Source: Bacteriovorax sp. Seq25_V
GTDB taxonomy: Bacteria; Bdellovibrionota; Bacteriovoracia; Bacteriovoracales; Bacteriovoracaceae
Assembly: GCF_000447795.1 (NCBI RefSeq)
Contig: NZ_AUNI01000021.1
Location: forward strand, 1 to 64,000
Length of the DNA: 64,000 nt
Direction of reading: 5' to 3'
Made by a program: the position numbers and the translations under genes. How positions within the stretch are numbered: position 1 is the first letter of the stretch; the number at the start of each line of letters is the position of its first letter. Shown in pieces: positions 33,591 through 42,388 of the stretch. The notes under the pieces are model-generated. The model was not told the DNA's origin. It searched no databases and was given only the letters and a program-made list of their open reading frames with translations.

Positions 33591-33755
33591 TATTTTTCCT
33601 ATAGTACCCGACTATACATATCGGTCTTTTCCTAATTTATTTTAATATATTTTCACCTTTGTCGTGATTTCAGGAGCTTATTTGCAAAAAACTATATTTG
33701 ACCACTAGACAAAGAGGGAAAATATCATTATAAATTAGGATACTTAGATCAATGT
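33591..33755. other. Intergenic region before tRNA-Asn
   Basis: This 165-base AT-rich stretch between two divergent units contains TTGACC at 33698-33703, a plausible -35 for tRNA-Asn, with AATATC or TATCAT 17-19 bases downstream. No open frame or hairpin stands out, and I found no small gene that could encode a substrate peptide for the HExxH protein downstream. Confidence 0.4.
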
Positions 33756-33830
33756 TGGGATGTGGCGCAGCGGTAGCGCAGTAGACTGTTAATCTATTGG
33801 TCCGGGGTTCGAATCCCCGCATCCCAGCCA
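33756..33830 (+). tRNA. tRNA-Asn (GTT)
   Basis: A full cloverleaf: acceptor TGGGATG paired with CATCCCA, anticodon loop CTGTTAA with GTT, T-arm CGGGGTTCGAATCCCCG, discriminator G and encoded CCA, as expected for asparagine tRNA. The 3' end is only 13 bases from the GTG of the downstream HExxH protein gene. Confidence 0.97.
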
Positions 33831-33843
33831 TTTTTAAATCATC

Positions 33844-35208
33844 GTGAAAAAAATCAATCTTCTATCTACTAAATACCATCAATCTCTTTTTAAGAGTTTA
33901 CGTAGACAATATTCTGATAATATCGATATGTATCGTGATGATGTCGAAGAAGATTATGAGAATACTCACCTCACTGATTCGTTTCAAAATTTTTTCAAAG
34001 AAGCTATTTTCAACTCCAACCTTGATGAGTATTGCGCTCTTAATTGGTATTGGTTCCAGCTAATTGAAAAGATGGTCCATGTCATTGGTCTGCATGAAGA
34101 ATTAGTTGTTTCTGATGATTTTAATTTGTCAGATTCTGAAGATGAGCTTTTTAATTTTTGGAATGAAAGTGATTATGCAAAGAGCTTCCTTACGCAGCTA
34201 AATGATACAAAAGACTTACTTCTTGTATCAAAGTCACACTTGTTACTACTCGAGCAGCAAATAATTGGCTTCTATTTATTACATATTGGCTTTATTCCTA
34301 ATCAAGAAGCTACATACTATAATATTCCAGAGATTGGCGATGGCGAGAATAGGGTTTATAGCTATCGTTTAAACGCATTCTTCTCAGATGTCGGAACTCG
34401 AGAAGGACATATTGTTTCTTTAACAACAGATGTAGATACACTTTATGTTAATGGCAAGAAAGAAACAAACTCAATCAATCTCTTTAGTGATGAGCTTCTT
34501 TTACTTTCTTCGTCTTCAGATATTGATAGTGAGCTTCAGACAATTACATCCTCTGTAAATAAGGCTTTAACTGTACTCAAAGAGATCGCTCCAGATCTTC
34601 ATGAGACTTTCACAAGCTTTACGAAGTATATAATTCCAATTAATGAAAAAGGAATCGTTAGCTATTCAATGCAAATGCTTCCAGGTTATTCATGCATCAA
34701 TATGTTTGAGCGCGATTTTGTTGATCTAATTGATGATCTTCTTCATGAAAATGGTCACCATTTCATGAATGCTATTTTAAATCTTGAAGAATTGATTCAT
34801 GAAGATGATGAGAAGATCTATTATAGCCCATGGAGGCGTGCTCTAAGACCTATCCGTGGCATCTATCACGCATATTTTACATTCTATTGGGCCTATGAAC
34901 TTTTCTACCGCCTGGCGCTTTTCATTGAGCAGAATCCTGATCAACAACACTTTAATGAATCTGAAGTACTTAAAATTCAGACTCGTTTCATTGAAGAATA
35001 TTACATGTTAACTTTCTGCGAATCTGATATGAAGAAAGCCAATAAAGACGGGAAGCTAACAATTGAAGGTTTCGAAGTTTTCAAGATTATTCATACACGT
35101 ATTGAAAGTCATCACCAAAGTGTTGAGGCTATTGAGAACAGAATTCAATCAGCAGAAATTAAAGAACTGAAAGAACATTTAGCTCAAACAAAATCACATT
35201 ATTTATAA
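33844..35208 (+). CDS. HExxH-motif protein of the peptide-modification (mod_HExxH) type
   Basis: A 454-residue cytoplasmic protein. The metal-binding motif is LLHENGHH, with His301, Glu302 and His305, followed after about 23 residues by YYSPWRRALRPIRGIYHAYF (Ser328, Trp330, Arg331, Arg335, Pro336, His342). HE..H followed by an 'xPWR..xRP..g..H..YA' block is the signature I associate with the mod_HExxH family found in RiPP (modified peptide) clusters; His342 would be the third ligand. The N-terminal 280 residues are acidic and unfamiliar. The GTG start has no visible ribosome site and lies 13 bases after tRNA-Asn. No precursor peptide, radical SAM or exporter gene is nearby. A classical zinc protease is an alternative. 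Confidence 0.68.
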   Translation: MKKINLLSTKYHQSLFKSLRRQYSDNIDMYRDDVEEDYENTHLTDSFQNFFKEAIFNSNLDEYCALNWYWFQLIEKMVHVIGLHEELVVSDDFNLSDSEDELFNFWNESDYAKSFLTQLNDTKDLLLVSKSHLLLLEQQIIGFYLLHIGFIPNQEATYYNIPEIGDGENRVYSYRLNAFFSDVGTREGHIVSLTTDVDTLYVNGKKETNSINLFSDELLLLSSSSDIDSELQTITSSVNKALTVLKEIAPDLHETFTSFTKYIIPINEKGIVSYSMQMLPGYSCINMFERDFVDLIDDLLHENGHHFMNAILNLEELIHEDDEKIYYSPWRRALRPIRGIYHAYFTFYWAYELFYRLALFIEQNPDQQHFNESEVLKIQTRFIEEYYMLTFCESDMKKANKDGKLTIEGFEVFKIIHTRIESHHQSVEAIENRIQSAEIKELKEHLAQTKSHYL

Positions 35209-36729
35209 TATGTTTTTTAAAGAATTCATTCGAGACTGCATTTCATTTGCAGGCATCATCTCACCTTGAGTCGAAGCTATTTCTATCCCTGCCTTATAAA
35301 CATCAATTGCAACATGATAATCTTTTAACGCCTCAAGAATTTTACCTTTTAAAAGATAAGCCTGTGAATATTTTGGTTTTACATTTAAAACCACTTCTAC
35401 TTTGGCTAGAGCATTCTCATAATCATCACGTTTATAGAAAATATCTGCTAGACCAAAGTTTGCAATATCATCCTCCGGATCTATCTCAAGGACTTGATAG
35501 AACATTCCTTCTCTGCGCTTCAGGTCTTCTAATTCCTGCTGCTTCTTAGCCTCTATCTCTTTTTTTAACTTCGCCTCATCTCCAAATTTTTTAAAACTTG
35601 CCACTGTTGCTAAAGATTTTTCTTCCTCTGCCTCTTCAATTTTGCCAAGCTTCATTAGGTATAAAGACTTATTTGTATGGGCCATTACCGAATCTGGATC
35701 GACTTCTAGAAGCTCATCCATTACGTCGATTGCTTCTTGAAATTTATTCTGCTGCCCTAAGATTGCACCTTTAACTTCATAAGCATCGGCGAACTTAGGA
35801 TTTAACATTTGAACAGACTGAATCAGCTCAAGTGCATGGGCTTCATCCCCATAATGAAATATTTCAATTGCTCTATGATAGAGATCATCTGCTAATTGGG
35901 TATGATCAAGTCCGCCGAGTGGAGCACTTGTATGAATAATTAGTTTTTTTCCATCAAAGAAGTATTCCTTGCCGTTCACACGGTGTTTTCTTTGAAGGTT
36001 AACTTCCTTATAAAACTTGTCATTAAACTTAACAGACTTAGTACCTGAAATAGTGTCTTCTTCTAATTGGAATTCATTTGAAAAATCAGTTTCACAACTT
36101 ACCCAACAAGGATATTTCGCCGCCCCACGACGAGTCTCAATCTTAGAAACTGTTTCTTGTCCTAGAAAGCACCCTTTTTTATAATCAACTGCGAGCTCAT
36201 TAAGACGAGTATCATTAATTAAAGTTCCAAGAGTAATTGTATGACCAAGAGATGGCCATGCAGAAAGAAGATAAAGCTCTTCTAAATCATTATCAGAAAC
36301 TCCTTCACTTTCTATTTCAACAAAAGAAATAAGAGCAGGAAGATTAAGATAATTTCCTCTACTCACATCTTCAAAAGTTTTATCTAGAGCCTTAAAACCG
36401 AAATAAAATTTTGGTTCACGTTCATCATGCACAATCTCAACTTCTTCCATAATAAGAAATTTATCTAACTCTGAGATAATTGAATCTTGTAGCTCAGGCT
36501 GTGAAATAATAAGAAATTGATCCTCATTTTTTACAAGGTAGAAGAAACTATGAATTCTTCCGTTACGGTCAAGTCTTGCATTAAGCTGAAAAGAACCGAC
36601 TGCTAACTTATTCAGGTCGTTAGTTAATTGCCGCTGTAAAAACTCTTGAGCATCAACTCCTCTAACTATGACAGAAGAGAATTTTTGTGCACTTTTATAT
36701 AATTTTTTAGAATTGTAGATATTTCGCAT
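35203..36729 (-). CDS. YgfZ/GcvT-like folate-binding domain fused to TPR repeats
   Basis: A 508-residue fusion. Residues 1-250 form a YgfZ/IBA57-type folate-binding domain, shown by LQRQLTNDLNKL, ARLDRNGRI and the diagnostic KKGCFLGQETVSKIETRRGA, whose Cys is the conserved KGCxxGQE residue. Residues 290-500 carry at least four TPR units (for example GDEAHALELIQSVQMLNPKF and QNKFQEAIDVMDELLEVDPD). YgfZ supports maturation or repair of certain Fe-S proteins. It follows iscA-type gene by two bases. The TPR fusion is not something I know for this family. Its stop overlaps the convergent HExxH gene by six bases. Confidence 0.85.
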   Translation of the reverse strand: MRNIYNSKKLYKSAQKFSSVIVRGVDAQEFLQRQLTNDLNKLAVGSFQLNARLDRNGRIHSFFYLVKNEDQFLIISQPELQDSIISELDKFLIMEEVEIVHDEREPKFYFGFKALDKTFEDVSRGNYLNLPALISFVEIESEGVSDNDLEELYLLSAWPSLGHTITLGTLINDTRLNELAVDYKKGCFLGQETVSKIETRRGAAKYPCWVSCETDFSNEFQLEEDTISGTKSVKFNDKFYKEVNLQRKHRVNGKEYFFDGKKLIIHTSAPLGGLDHTQLADDLYHRAIEIFHYGDEAHALELIQSVQMLNPKFADAYEVKGAILGQQNKFQEAIDVMDELLEVDPDSVMAHTNKSLYLMKLGKIEEAEEEKSLATVASFKKFGDEAKLKKEIEAKKQQELEDLKRREGMFYQVLEIDPEDDIANFGLADIFYKRDDYENALAKVEVVLNVKPKYSQAYLLKGKILEALKDYHVAIDVYKAGIEIASTQGEMMPANEMQSRMNSLKNIL

Positions 36730-36731
36730 TT

Positions 36732-37067
36732 TTATACTGTGAACGATTCACCACATCCACACGTATTTGTTGCGTTTGGATTAACAAAAACAAATCCCTT
36801 ACCATTAAGACCATCTTTATAATCTAGTTCAACGCCCTTTAGGTAAATTGAAGATTTTGGATCAATAAATACTCTCAGTTTTCCAAACTTCATTTCGTTG
36901 TCTTTATCTTTTTTCTCAGAGAAATCAATTTTATAAGATAAACCTGAACAGCCACCCCCGACAACGCCAAGTCTTAGACCAATAGTCTCAAATGACTTGC
37001 TCTCTTTTTCAAAGATTTCAGTAATATGTGCGATTGCTTTTTCTGATATATTTACTATGTTTTCCAC
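36732..37067 (-). CDS. A-type iron-sulfur carrier (IscA/ErpA family)
   Basis: A 111-residue A-type carrier that accepts and delivers Fe-S clusters. It has the three conserved cysteines: GGGCSGLSYKI and the terminal TCGCGESF pair, with the typical FVNPNATNTCGCG ending. The beta-rich core LRLGVVGG is present. IBA57/YgfZ and ISCA proteins act together in late Fe-S assembly, so its place directly upstream of the YgfZ-TPR gene suggests a joint role. IscA, ErpA and SufA cannot be told apart reliably here. Confidence 0.92.
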   Translation of the reverse strand: MENIVNISEKAIAHITEIFEKESKSFETIGLRLGVVGGGCSGLSYKIDFSEKKDKDNEMKFGKLRVFIDPKSSIYLKGVELDYKDGLNGKGFVFVNPNATNTCGCGESFTV

Positions 37068-37175
37068 TTTTTACCTCTAAAGTATGATCTACTTTCTTAT
37101 TATAACATTTCTTACAATATTTTCCTACTTTCAGCAACTTCTCCACATGCTATACTTAAATACAAGGATTTAGCC

Positions 37176-38045
37176 ATGGCGATTAAACTTTTAATAGAGG
37201 TTGATGACAGTACATCTGTAGTGGAGTTAACCAACCGCGCTTATAAGCTTGGACGTTCAAGCAAGGCTGACCTGCGTCTCAATGATAGTCTTATTTCCGG
37301 TATTCACTGCGAAATTTCAATGACTAGAAATGCAGTCATCAATGTTCGAGACCTTGAGTCAACAAATGGCACCTTTATTAACGGTTCAAAAATTGTTTCC
37401 CAGAAATTTTTCATTGGGGATACTCTCACTATCGGTAAGTATTCGATCTCTATCGACATTAAGTCACTTACCCAGAAGGAATATAAATCATTTTATAATG
37501 CTGAACGAACAAGTATCCGATTTATCGATGCTGGACTCAAAACAAAATCTATTCAACACAATATTTATGAAGAGACCAAGAAGAACGTTGTTAAAGATGA
37601 AAGTCAAAATATTAAAGATATAAATTTAAATTTTGAAACTGCATCACACAGCCAACTTGCGGCGCCAGAAAAGCCCCATGCGGCCTCAAAACTGGACCCA
37701 GTCCCTAGTGAAAACAATGAGCCAGAAGACATCGAACAGAAAACAGATGTTGCTCCTAATGACTGTGAATTTGGTTTTCAAAATCCTACAATTTCTCAAA
37801 TGAAGATAATTCATGACCCTAAGGAAGCGGTAGAAGAAGATGAAAGCTTATCCTTATTAGCAAGTAGCACTAAGAACGGCTATAAATCATCGGGCCAAAC
37901 ACAGTTTTTGCAATTGTCTGACAAAACAGGAACTAGAAATAAAATTAATAAGAAAAAACTTTCAGAGCCACGTCCAAAGAAAACTAAAAAAAAGGAAAAG
38001 AAGAAATCTCTTCTTGAGAAAATACTCGGAATATTTAAAGGTTAA
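37176..38045 (+). CDS. FHA-domain protein
   Basis: A 289-residue protein with an N-terminal forkhead-associated domain (about 18-95): KLGRSSKADLRLNDSLISG then IHCEIS, and LESTNGTFINGSKI, containing the GR, S..H and NGT phosphothreonine-binding motifs. The rest is a hydrophilic linker rich in Pro, Glu and Asn, ending in a strongly basic tail (many KK and KKEKKK). It would bind phosphorylated partners, so a Ser/Thr kinase is expected, but none is in the window. The stop codon directly abuts the convergent adenosyltransferase gene. Confidence 0.85.
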   Translation: MAIKLLIEVDDSTSVVELTNRAYKLGRSSKADLRLNDSLISGIHCEISMTRNAVINVRDLESTNGTFINGSKIVSQKFFIGDTLTIGKYSISIDIKSLTQKEYKSFYNAERTSIRFIDAGLKTKSIQHNIYEETKKNVVKDESQNIKDINLNFETASHSQLAAPEKPHAASKLDPVPSENNEPEDIEQKTDVAPNDCEFGFQNPTISQMKIIHDPKEAVEEDESLSLLASSTKNGYKSSGQTQFLQLSDKTGTRNKINKKKLSEPRPKKTKKKEKKKSLLEKILGIFKG

Positions 38046-38630
38046 CTAAGATTTACTTTTCTTTCCCTGCCAAATCGTTTCTGCAATACCCTCTTGAAAA
38101 TTTGCATATCTCGCGACAACAAAAAAGTAATCTGAGAGTCTATTAAAAAACTGCAGCACAACCTCGGGAACTTCATCAACATTATCTGCAGCGAAGTGAA
38201 CTGCATTTCTTTCAATCTGCCTTGCTAAGGTTCTACAGACATGAAGTTGCGAGGCCATTAGGCAACCGCCTGGCATAATAAAATTCTTAAGCGCAGGTAG
38301 CTGTGCCTCAAGTTGATCGATAAGACTTTCTAATTCAGTAATATCACTTTTAGAAATTGTCGGTAATTGAAACTTATCGCGTTCTTTTGCAAGACATGCA
38401 ATATTACTTCCAATATCAAATAGACGACTCTGTAGTTCGCCAAGGTAGTCAAAAGCTTGATGTTGCTGTTTTGCTGATTTAAAACTTAGAGCTAAACCAA
38501 CATGAGAATTCAAAGAGTCAATATCCCCGTACAAGTGAATACGAGCATTTGATTTTTGAACTCTTTCTCCTCCAACAAGAGAAGTTGTTCCATCATCACC
38601 AGTCTTTGTATAAACCTTGGCCTTCTTCAT
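38046..38630 (-). CDS. Cob(I)alamin adenosyltransferase, PduO type
   Basis: A 194-residue ATP:cob(I)alamin adenosyltransferase that makes coenzyme B12 (AdoCbl). It has the PduO-type N-terminal ATP-binding motif KVYTKTGDDGTTSLVGGERV, the GDIDSLNSHVGLA block, LFDIGSNIA and the C-terminal motif CRTLARQIERNAV followed by FFNRLSDYFFVVARY, with the RxxxR and NRLSD signatures. It sits two bases downstream of the icmF gene, whose mutase needs AdoCbl, so supply and use are co-expressed. Confidence 0.95.
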   Translation of the reverse strand: MKKAKVYTKTGDDGTTSLVGGERVQKSNARIHLYGDIDSLNSHVGLALSFKSAKQQHQAFDYLGELQSRLFDIGSNIACLAKERDKFQLPTISKSDITELESLIDQLEAQLPALKNFIMPGGCLMASQLHVCRTLARQIERNAVHFAADNVDEVPEVVLQFFNRLSDYFFVVARYANFQEGIAETIWQGKKSKS

Positions 38631-38632
38631 TA

Positions 38633-41600
38633 CTACATATTCCTTCTATACTTCCCACCAACTTCATAAAGAACATTAGTAATTTCACCTAATGAACAGT
38701 ACTTCGTTGTATAGAGAAGTTCTTCAAAAATATTTCCATTTCTTAGAGCTACTTCTTTAAGTCTTGATAATGCCTCTATAGATTTTGAAGCATTTCTTTC
38801 TTTGAAAGAATTAAGTCTATTAATCTGATCATTTTTTTCTTCATCTGAGCATCGAGAAATTTCAATTTCTTGATTTAGCTGCTCTTCAATATTATCTGCG
38901 ATATATGTATTTACACCGATAATTGGGAATTCCCCTGAGTCTTTAAGAGTTTCATAATGAAGTGATTCTTCTTGAATCTTACTTCTTTGATACATACTTT
39001 CCATTGCTCCAAGAACTCCACCTTTGTCAGAAATTCTCTCAAACTCTGCCAGAATTGATTCTTCAACAAGATCTGAAAGCTCTTCTATAATATAAGCTCC
39101 CTGCATTGGATTATCTGTTTTATTCAGACCAAACTCTCTATTGATGATCATCTGAATTGCCATTGCTCTTCTTACTGATTCTTCCGTAGGTGTCGTGATC
39201 GCTTCATCATAGGCGTTCGTATGAAGTGAATTACAGTTATCACTTAGTGCGAGATATGCTTGAAGAGTAGTTCTAATATCATTGAAATCTATCTCCTGTG
39301 CATGTAATGACCTACCAGAAGTTTGAATGTGGTATTTGAACATCTGCGATTTTGTACTCGCACCATATTTATCTCTTAATGTTACGGCCCAGATCTTACG
39401 AGCAACTCTACCAATTACAGAATATTCAGGGTCTAGACCATTAGAGAAAAAGAATGAAAGGTTCTGGCAGAAGTCATCAATATTCATTCCACGAGATAAA
39501 TAATACTCCACAAATGTGAAACCATTAGAAAGTGTAAAAGCTACCTGCGTGATTGGATTAGCTCCTGCTTCAGCAATATGGTAACCACTAATAGACACTG
39601 TGTAGTAGTTTCTAATGGCATTCTTACAGAAGTACTCCTGTACATCTCCCATCATTTTTAATGCAAAATCAAGAGAGAAGATGCATGTATTCTGCGCCTG
39701 GTCTTCTTTAAGAATATCAGCCTGAACAGTCCCTCTGACATTTCTCATGATTTCAATATATTTATCATGATCAAAAACATCGTCCCCAGTTAGTTTCTGC
39801 GAAATTGCAGTGTTCATAAACAGGGCTAAGATTACTGGCGCTGGTCCATTAATAGTCATTGATACCGATGTATATGGGTCAGAGAGATCAAAGCCATCAA
39901 ATAGTAACTTCATATCATCAAGAGTCGCGATCGATACACCCGCCTCACCGATTTTCCCAAAGATATCTGGTCTTGTGTCTGGGTCTTCTCCATACAACGT
40001 CACAGAGTCAAAAGCAGTCGATAACCTTTTCGCTTTATCGTTTTTAGAAAGATAATGAAATCTCTTATTTGTTCTACCTGGTCCACCTTCTCCAGCAAAC
40101 ATTCTTTTTGGATCTTCATCAGCTCTCTTAAATGGGAAAATCCCAGAAGCATATGGAAACGAACCAGGAAGGTTCGACTTACGAATGAAGTTATATGTAT
40201 CAACTAATGATAAGAATTTCGGATAACCAACTTTTGAAATTTCACTTCCACTTAAGCTTGTATACTTTGTTGGAACTTTAATTTCTTTACCTCTAACCGT
40301 GTACGTAAACACACCTGCTTTATATTGATCAGTTGTTGATTTAAATTGTTCTAGCTCAGCAAACACGTCTTCTGGTATTTGTTCTTTGATTTCGTTAAAT
40401 TTCGCCACAAGTTCTTTTGACTCAACTAACTCAATACATTTCTGAAGAGCATCATAATCTTTAAGAAGCTCCACTCTTCTATTGGTCTCTTGATTATAAT
40501 CGCGACAAGTTTTCGCAATATCTCTTAAATATAAGCTTCTTTCTGCTGGGATAATTTTAGTTTTATCACTTGGCTCTTTTTGCTTAGACATATCTGCAAG
40601 ATCTGCAACTTGAAATTCAAATGCAGACGCGATATCAAAGAATAGTGCGTTTACACCAAGATCGTTAAACTTCGAAGCCATCGTTCCATAAATTGGAAGT
40701 CCATCATCTTCAGGAGATCCTGGGTGACCTGCAAATAATTGATGATTACGTCTATACTGCTTTCTAATGTCACGAAGTGCATCTTCTGAGCGTGGTTTTT
40801 CAAATTTATTTAAAACAATGAAATCAGCCTGTTCTAACATTTCAATTTTTTCAAGCTGAGTTGCAGCTCCATAGTCGGGAGTCATTACATAAATACACTT
40901 ATCGGCAACAGTTGTAATTTCATCAGATGCTTGCCCAATCCCCGAAGTCTCAACAATGATCAGGTCAAACTCTTGTGACTTTAAGAAATCAATCGTTTTA
41001 GAAATTTGCGGTGAAAGTTCAGTCTTAGAATCTCTTGTCGCTAAAGAGCGGATATAAAAGTTTTCAAACGAAGCTGAACCAAGCCTAATTCTATCCCCAA
41101 GGAGTGCACCTTGTGTCTTTTTCTTTGTTGGGTCAACAGAAACTAGAGCAACTTTTTTATCTTTATAATATTGATGAAACCTTAGTAGTAACTCGTCAAT
41201 TAGTGATGATTTACCAGCTCCACCAGTACCTGTGATACCAAGCACAGGTGTATTTTTTGAATTAACATCAAATGGTAACTCACCTTTATCTTCAATATAT
41301 GTAATTACTTTTGAAACTTCTGTTCTGGAAAGGTTCTTACCTTGAAGTGACTTGAAATCAACTCCTTCAATTGTTGAGTAGGTTGCCTTTTCAATCATGT
41401 CGTCAATAATTCCCTCAAGACCTAATTTCATACCATCTTCAGGAGAATAGATTTTTGTAATACCAATTTCATGTAGTGCTTTAATTTCCTTTGGAGTGAT
41501 TACTCCACCACCACCGCCAAAAATCTTAACGTGTTTTGCACCTGCTAGATCAAGCAACTCGCGAATATACGCGAAGTACTCATTATGCCCTCCTTGATAA

Positions 41601-41785
41601 GAGCTTAATGCTACTGCATGGACATCTTCATATAGAGCAGCATCCACAACTTCCTGTGCAGATCTATTGTGCCCAAGGTGAATTACCTCTACACCCTTGG
41701 CCTGTAAAAGCCTTCTCATAATATTTATTGATACATCGTGACCATCAAATAAGCTGGCGGCCGTAACAAATCTTAATCGTTTCAT
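38633..41785 (-). CDS. icmF: Fused isobutyryl-CoA mutase IcmF
   Basis: A 1050-residue single-chain acyl-CoA mutase. Residues 1-135 are the cobalamin-binding domain with DGHDVSIN (His16 is the lower ligand). Residues about 180-400 are the MeaB-like G-protein chaperone with Walker A TGTGGAGKSS, and residues about 520-1050 are the mutase barrel, with GIFPFKRADEDPKRMFAGEG and NKRFHYLS. This order identifies IcmF rather than methylmalonyl-CoA mutase; the phenylalanine of GIFPFKR is an IcmF-type substrate residue. IcmF interconverts isobutyryl-CoA and n-butyryl-CoA and, in some species, isovaleryl/pivalyl-CoA. The adenosyltransferase gene follows directly. Confidence 0.96.
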   Translation of the reverse strand: MKRLRFVTAASLFDGHDVSINIMRRLLQAKGVEVIHLGHNRSAQEVVDAALYEDVHAVALSSYQGGHNEYFAYIRELLDLAGAKHVKIFGGGGGVITPKEIKALHEIGITKIYSPEDGMKLGLEGIIDDMIEKATYSTIEGVDFKSLQGKNLSRTEVSKVITYIEDKGELPFDVNSKNTPVLGITGTGGAGKSSLIDELLLRFHQYYKDKKVALVSVDPTKKKTQGALLGDRIRLGSASFENFYIRSLATRDSKTELSPQISKTIDFLKSQEFDLIIVETSGIGQASDEITTVADKCIYVMTPDYGAATQLEKIEMLEQADFIVLNKFEKPRSEDALRDIRKQYRRNHQLFAGHPGSPEDDGLPIYGTMASKFNDLGVNALFFDIASAFEFQVADLADMSKQKEPSDKTKIIPAERSLYLRDIAKTCRDYNQETNRRVELLKDYDALQKCIELVESKELVAKFNEIKEQIPEDVFAELEQFKSTTDQYKAGVFTYTVRGKEIKVPTKYTSLSGSEISKVGYPKFLSLVDTYNFIRKSNLPGSFPYASGIFPFKRADEDPKRMFAGEGGPGRTNKRFHYLSKNDKAKRLSTAFDSVTLYGEDPDTRPDIFGKIGEAGVSIATLDDMKLLFDGFDLSDPYTSVSMTINGPAPVILALFMNTAISQKLTGDDVFDHDKYIEIMRNVRGTVQADILKEDQAQNTCIFSLDFALKMMGDVQEYFCKNAIRNYYTVSISGYHIAEAGANPITQVAFTLSNGFTFVEYYLSRGMNIDDFCQNLSFFFSNGLDPEYSVIGRVARKIWAVTLRDKYGASTKSQMFKYHIQTSGRSLHAQEIDFNDIRTTLQAYLALSDNCNSLHTNAYDEAITTPTEESVRRAMAIQMIINREFGLNKTDNPMQGAYIIEELSDLVEESILAEFERISDKGGVLGAMESMYQRSKIQEESLHYETLKDSGEFPIIGVNTYIADNIEEQLNQEIEISRCSDEEKNDQINRLNSFKERNASKSIEALSRLKEVALRNGNIFEELLYTTKYCSLGEITNVLYEVGGKYRRNM

Positions 41786-41898
41786 CGATAAACCCTTGAA
41801 ATTCTGTATATTTAAATGTTAATAACTTATTGATAAGCGACTATACCTCATGTATTTTATACAGGCAAAAACAGCTTTAATCTAATACCTATTTGAGG

Positions 41899-41919
41899 TA
41901 AAATTCTATTTGTAGAATT
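41899..41919 (+). promoter_or_regulatory. Inverted repeat at the ferredoxin promoter
   Basis: TAAAAT (41899-41904) is a plausible -10 box with TTTAAT 17 bases upstream. AATTCTA (41902-41908) and TAGAATT (41913-41919) form a perfect 7-bp inverted repeat around TTTG, covering the end of the -10 and the predicted start site. It looks like an operator for the ferredoxin gene. Confidence 0.4.
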
Positions 41920-41935
41920 ACAGAGGAATAATATT

Positions 41936-42364
41936 ATGAGTGACGAATCAGTACTAGTAGAAAATCCATATCACCCAGCGCGTCTAAAGCCGGCTCGTAA
42001 AGGTAAGAAGGGTCCAAAGCTATTAGCTGTTGTTCATCAGTCAGGTTGTACTGGATGTGAAGTTTGTATCCAAGGTTGTCCGGTTGATTCAATCGAACTT
42101 GTACCTGGACCAAATCCGTCAAACCCAGGCTTTAACCAGACAGTAGAAATTGATCTTGCAAGATGTATCGGTTGCCAAAACTGTTCTCAAGATTGCCCAT
42201 GGGAAACAATCACAATGTATGAGCAGCAAGATGCTTATATTGCGTGGGGAATGGAAACTTTAAAATCAGAACTTTATATTCCAGAAACTCAACTTGAAAA
42301 AATCAATTCTGAGTATGGAATTTCATTAGATAAAGAAGAAGCTCCAGCAGAAGAGAGTGTTTAA
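41936..42364 (+). CDS. Two-cluster 4Fe-4S ferredoxin
   Basis: A 142-residue ferredoxin-like protein with two CxxCxxCxxxCP-type motifs: SGCTGCEVCIQGCPVDSI and ARCIGCQNCSQDCPWETI. The second motif's four cysteines are followed by Pro-Trp. The N-terminal 35 residues are proline- and lysine-rich, and a 50-residue C-terminal tail is acidic. Such proteins pass electrons between redox partners; none is adjacent. It is divergent from icmF (150-base gap), has AGAGGA upstream of the ATG, and its stop region forms the terminator hairpin. Confidence 0.88.
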   Translation: MSDESVLVENPYHPARLKPARKGKKGPKLLAVVHQSGCTGCEVCIQGCPVDSIELVPGPNPSNPGFNQTVEIDLARCIGCQNCSQDCPWETITMYEQQDAYIAWGMETLKSELYIPETQLEKINSEYGISLDKEEAPAEESV

Positions 42365-42388
42365 GCAACACTCTCATTTTTCTTTTTT
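42353..42388. terminator. Bidirectional terminator overlapping two coding ends
   Basis: GAGAGTGTT (42353-42361) and AACACTCTC (42367-42375) form a 9-bp stem around TAAGC, with a T-rich tract to 42388 on the plus strand. The hairpin contains the stop codons of both the ferredoxin gene and convergent lspA. Confidence 0.85.

Noticed and set aside
42117-42375. CRISPR-like or direct repeat array near the ferredoxin/lspA border
   Set aside because: The repeat is a single terminator hairpin; no spacer-repeat pattern exists anywhere in the window.
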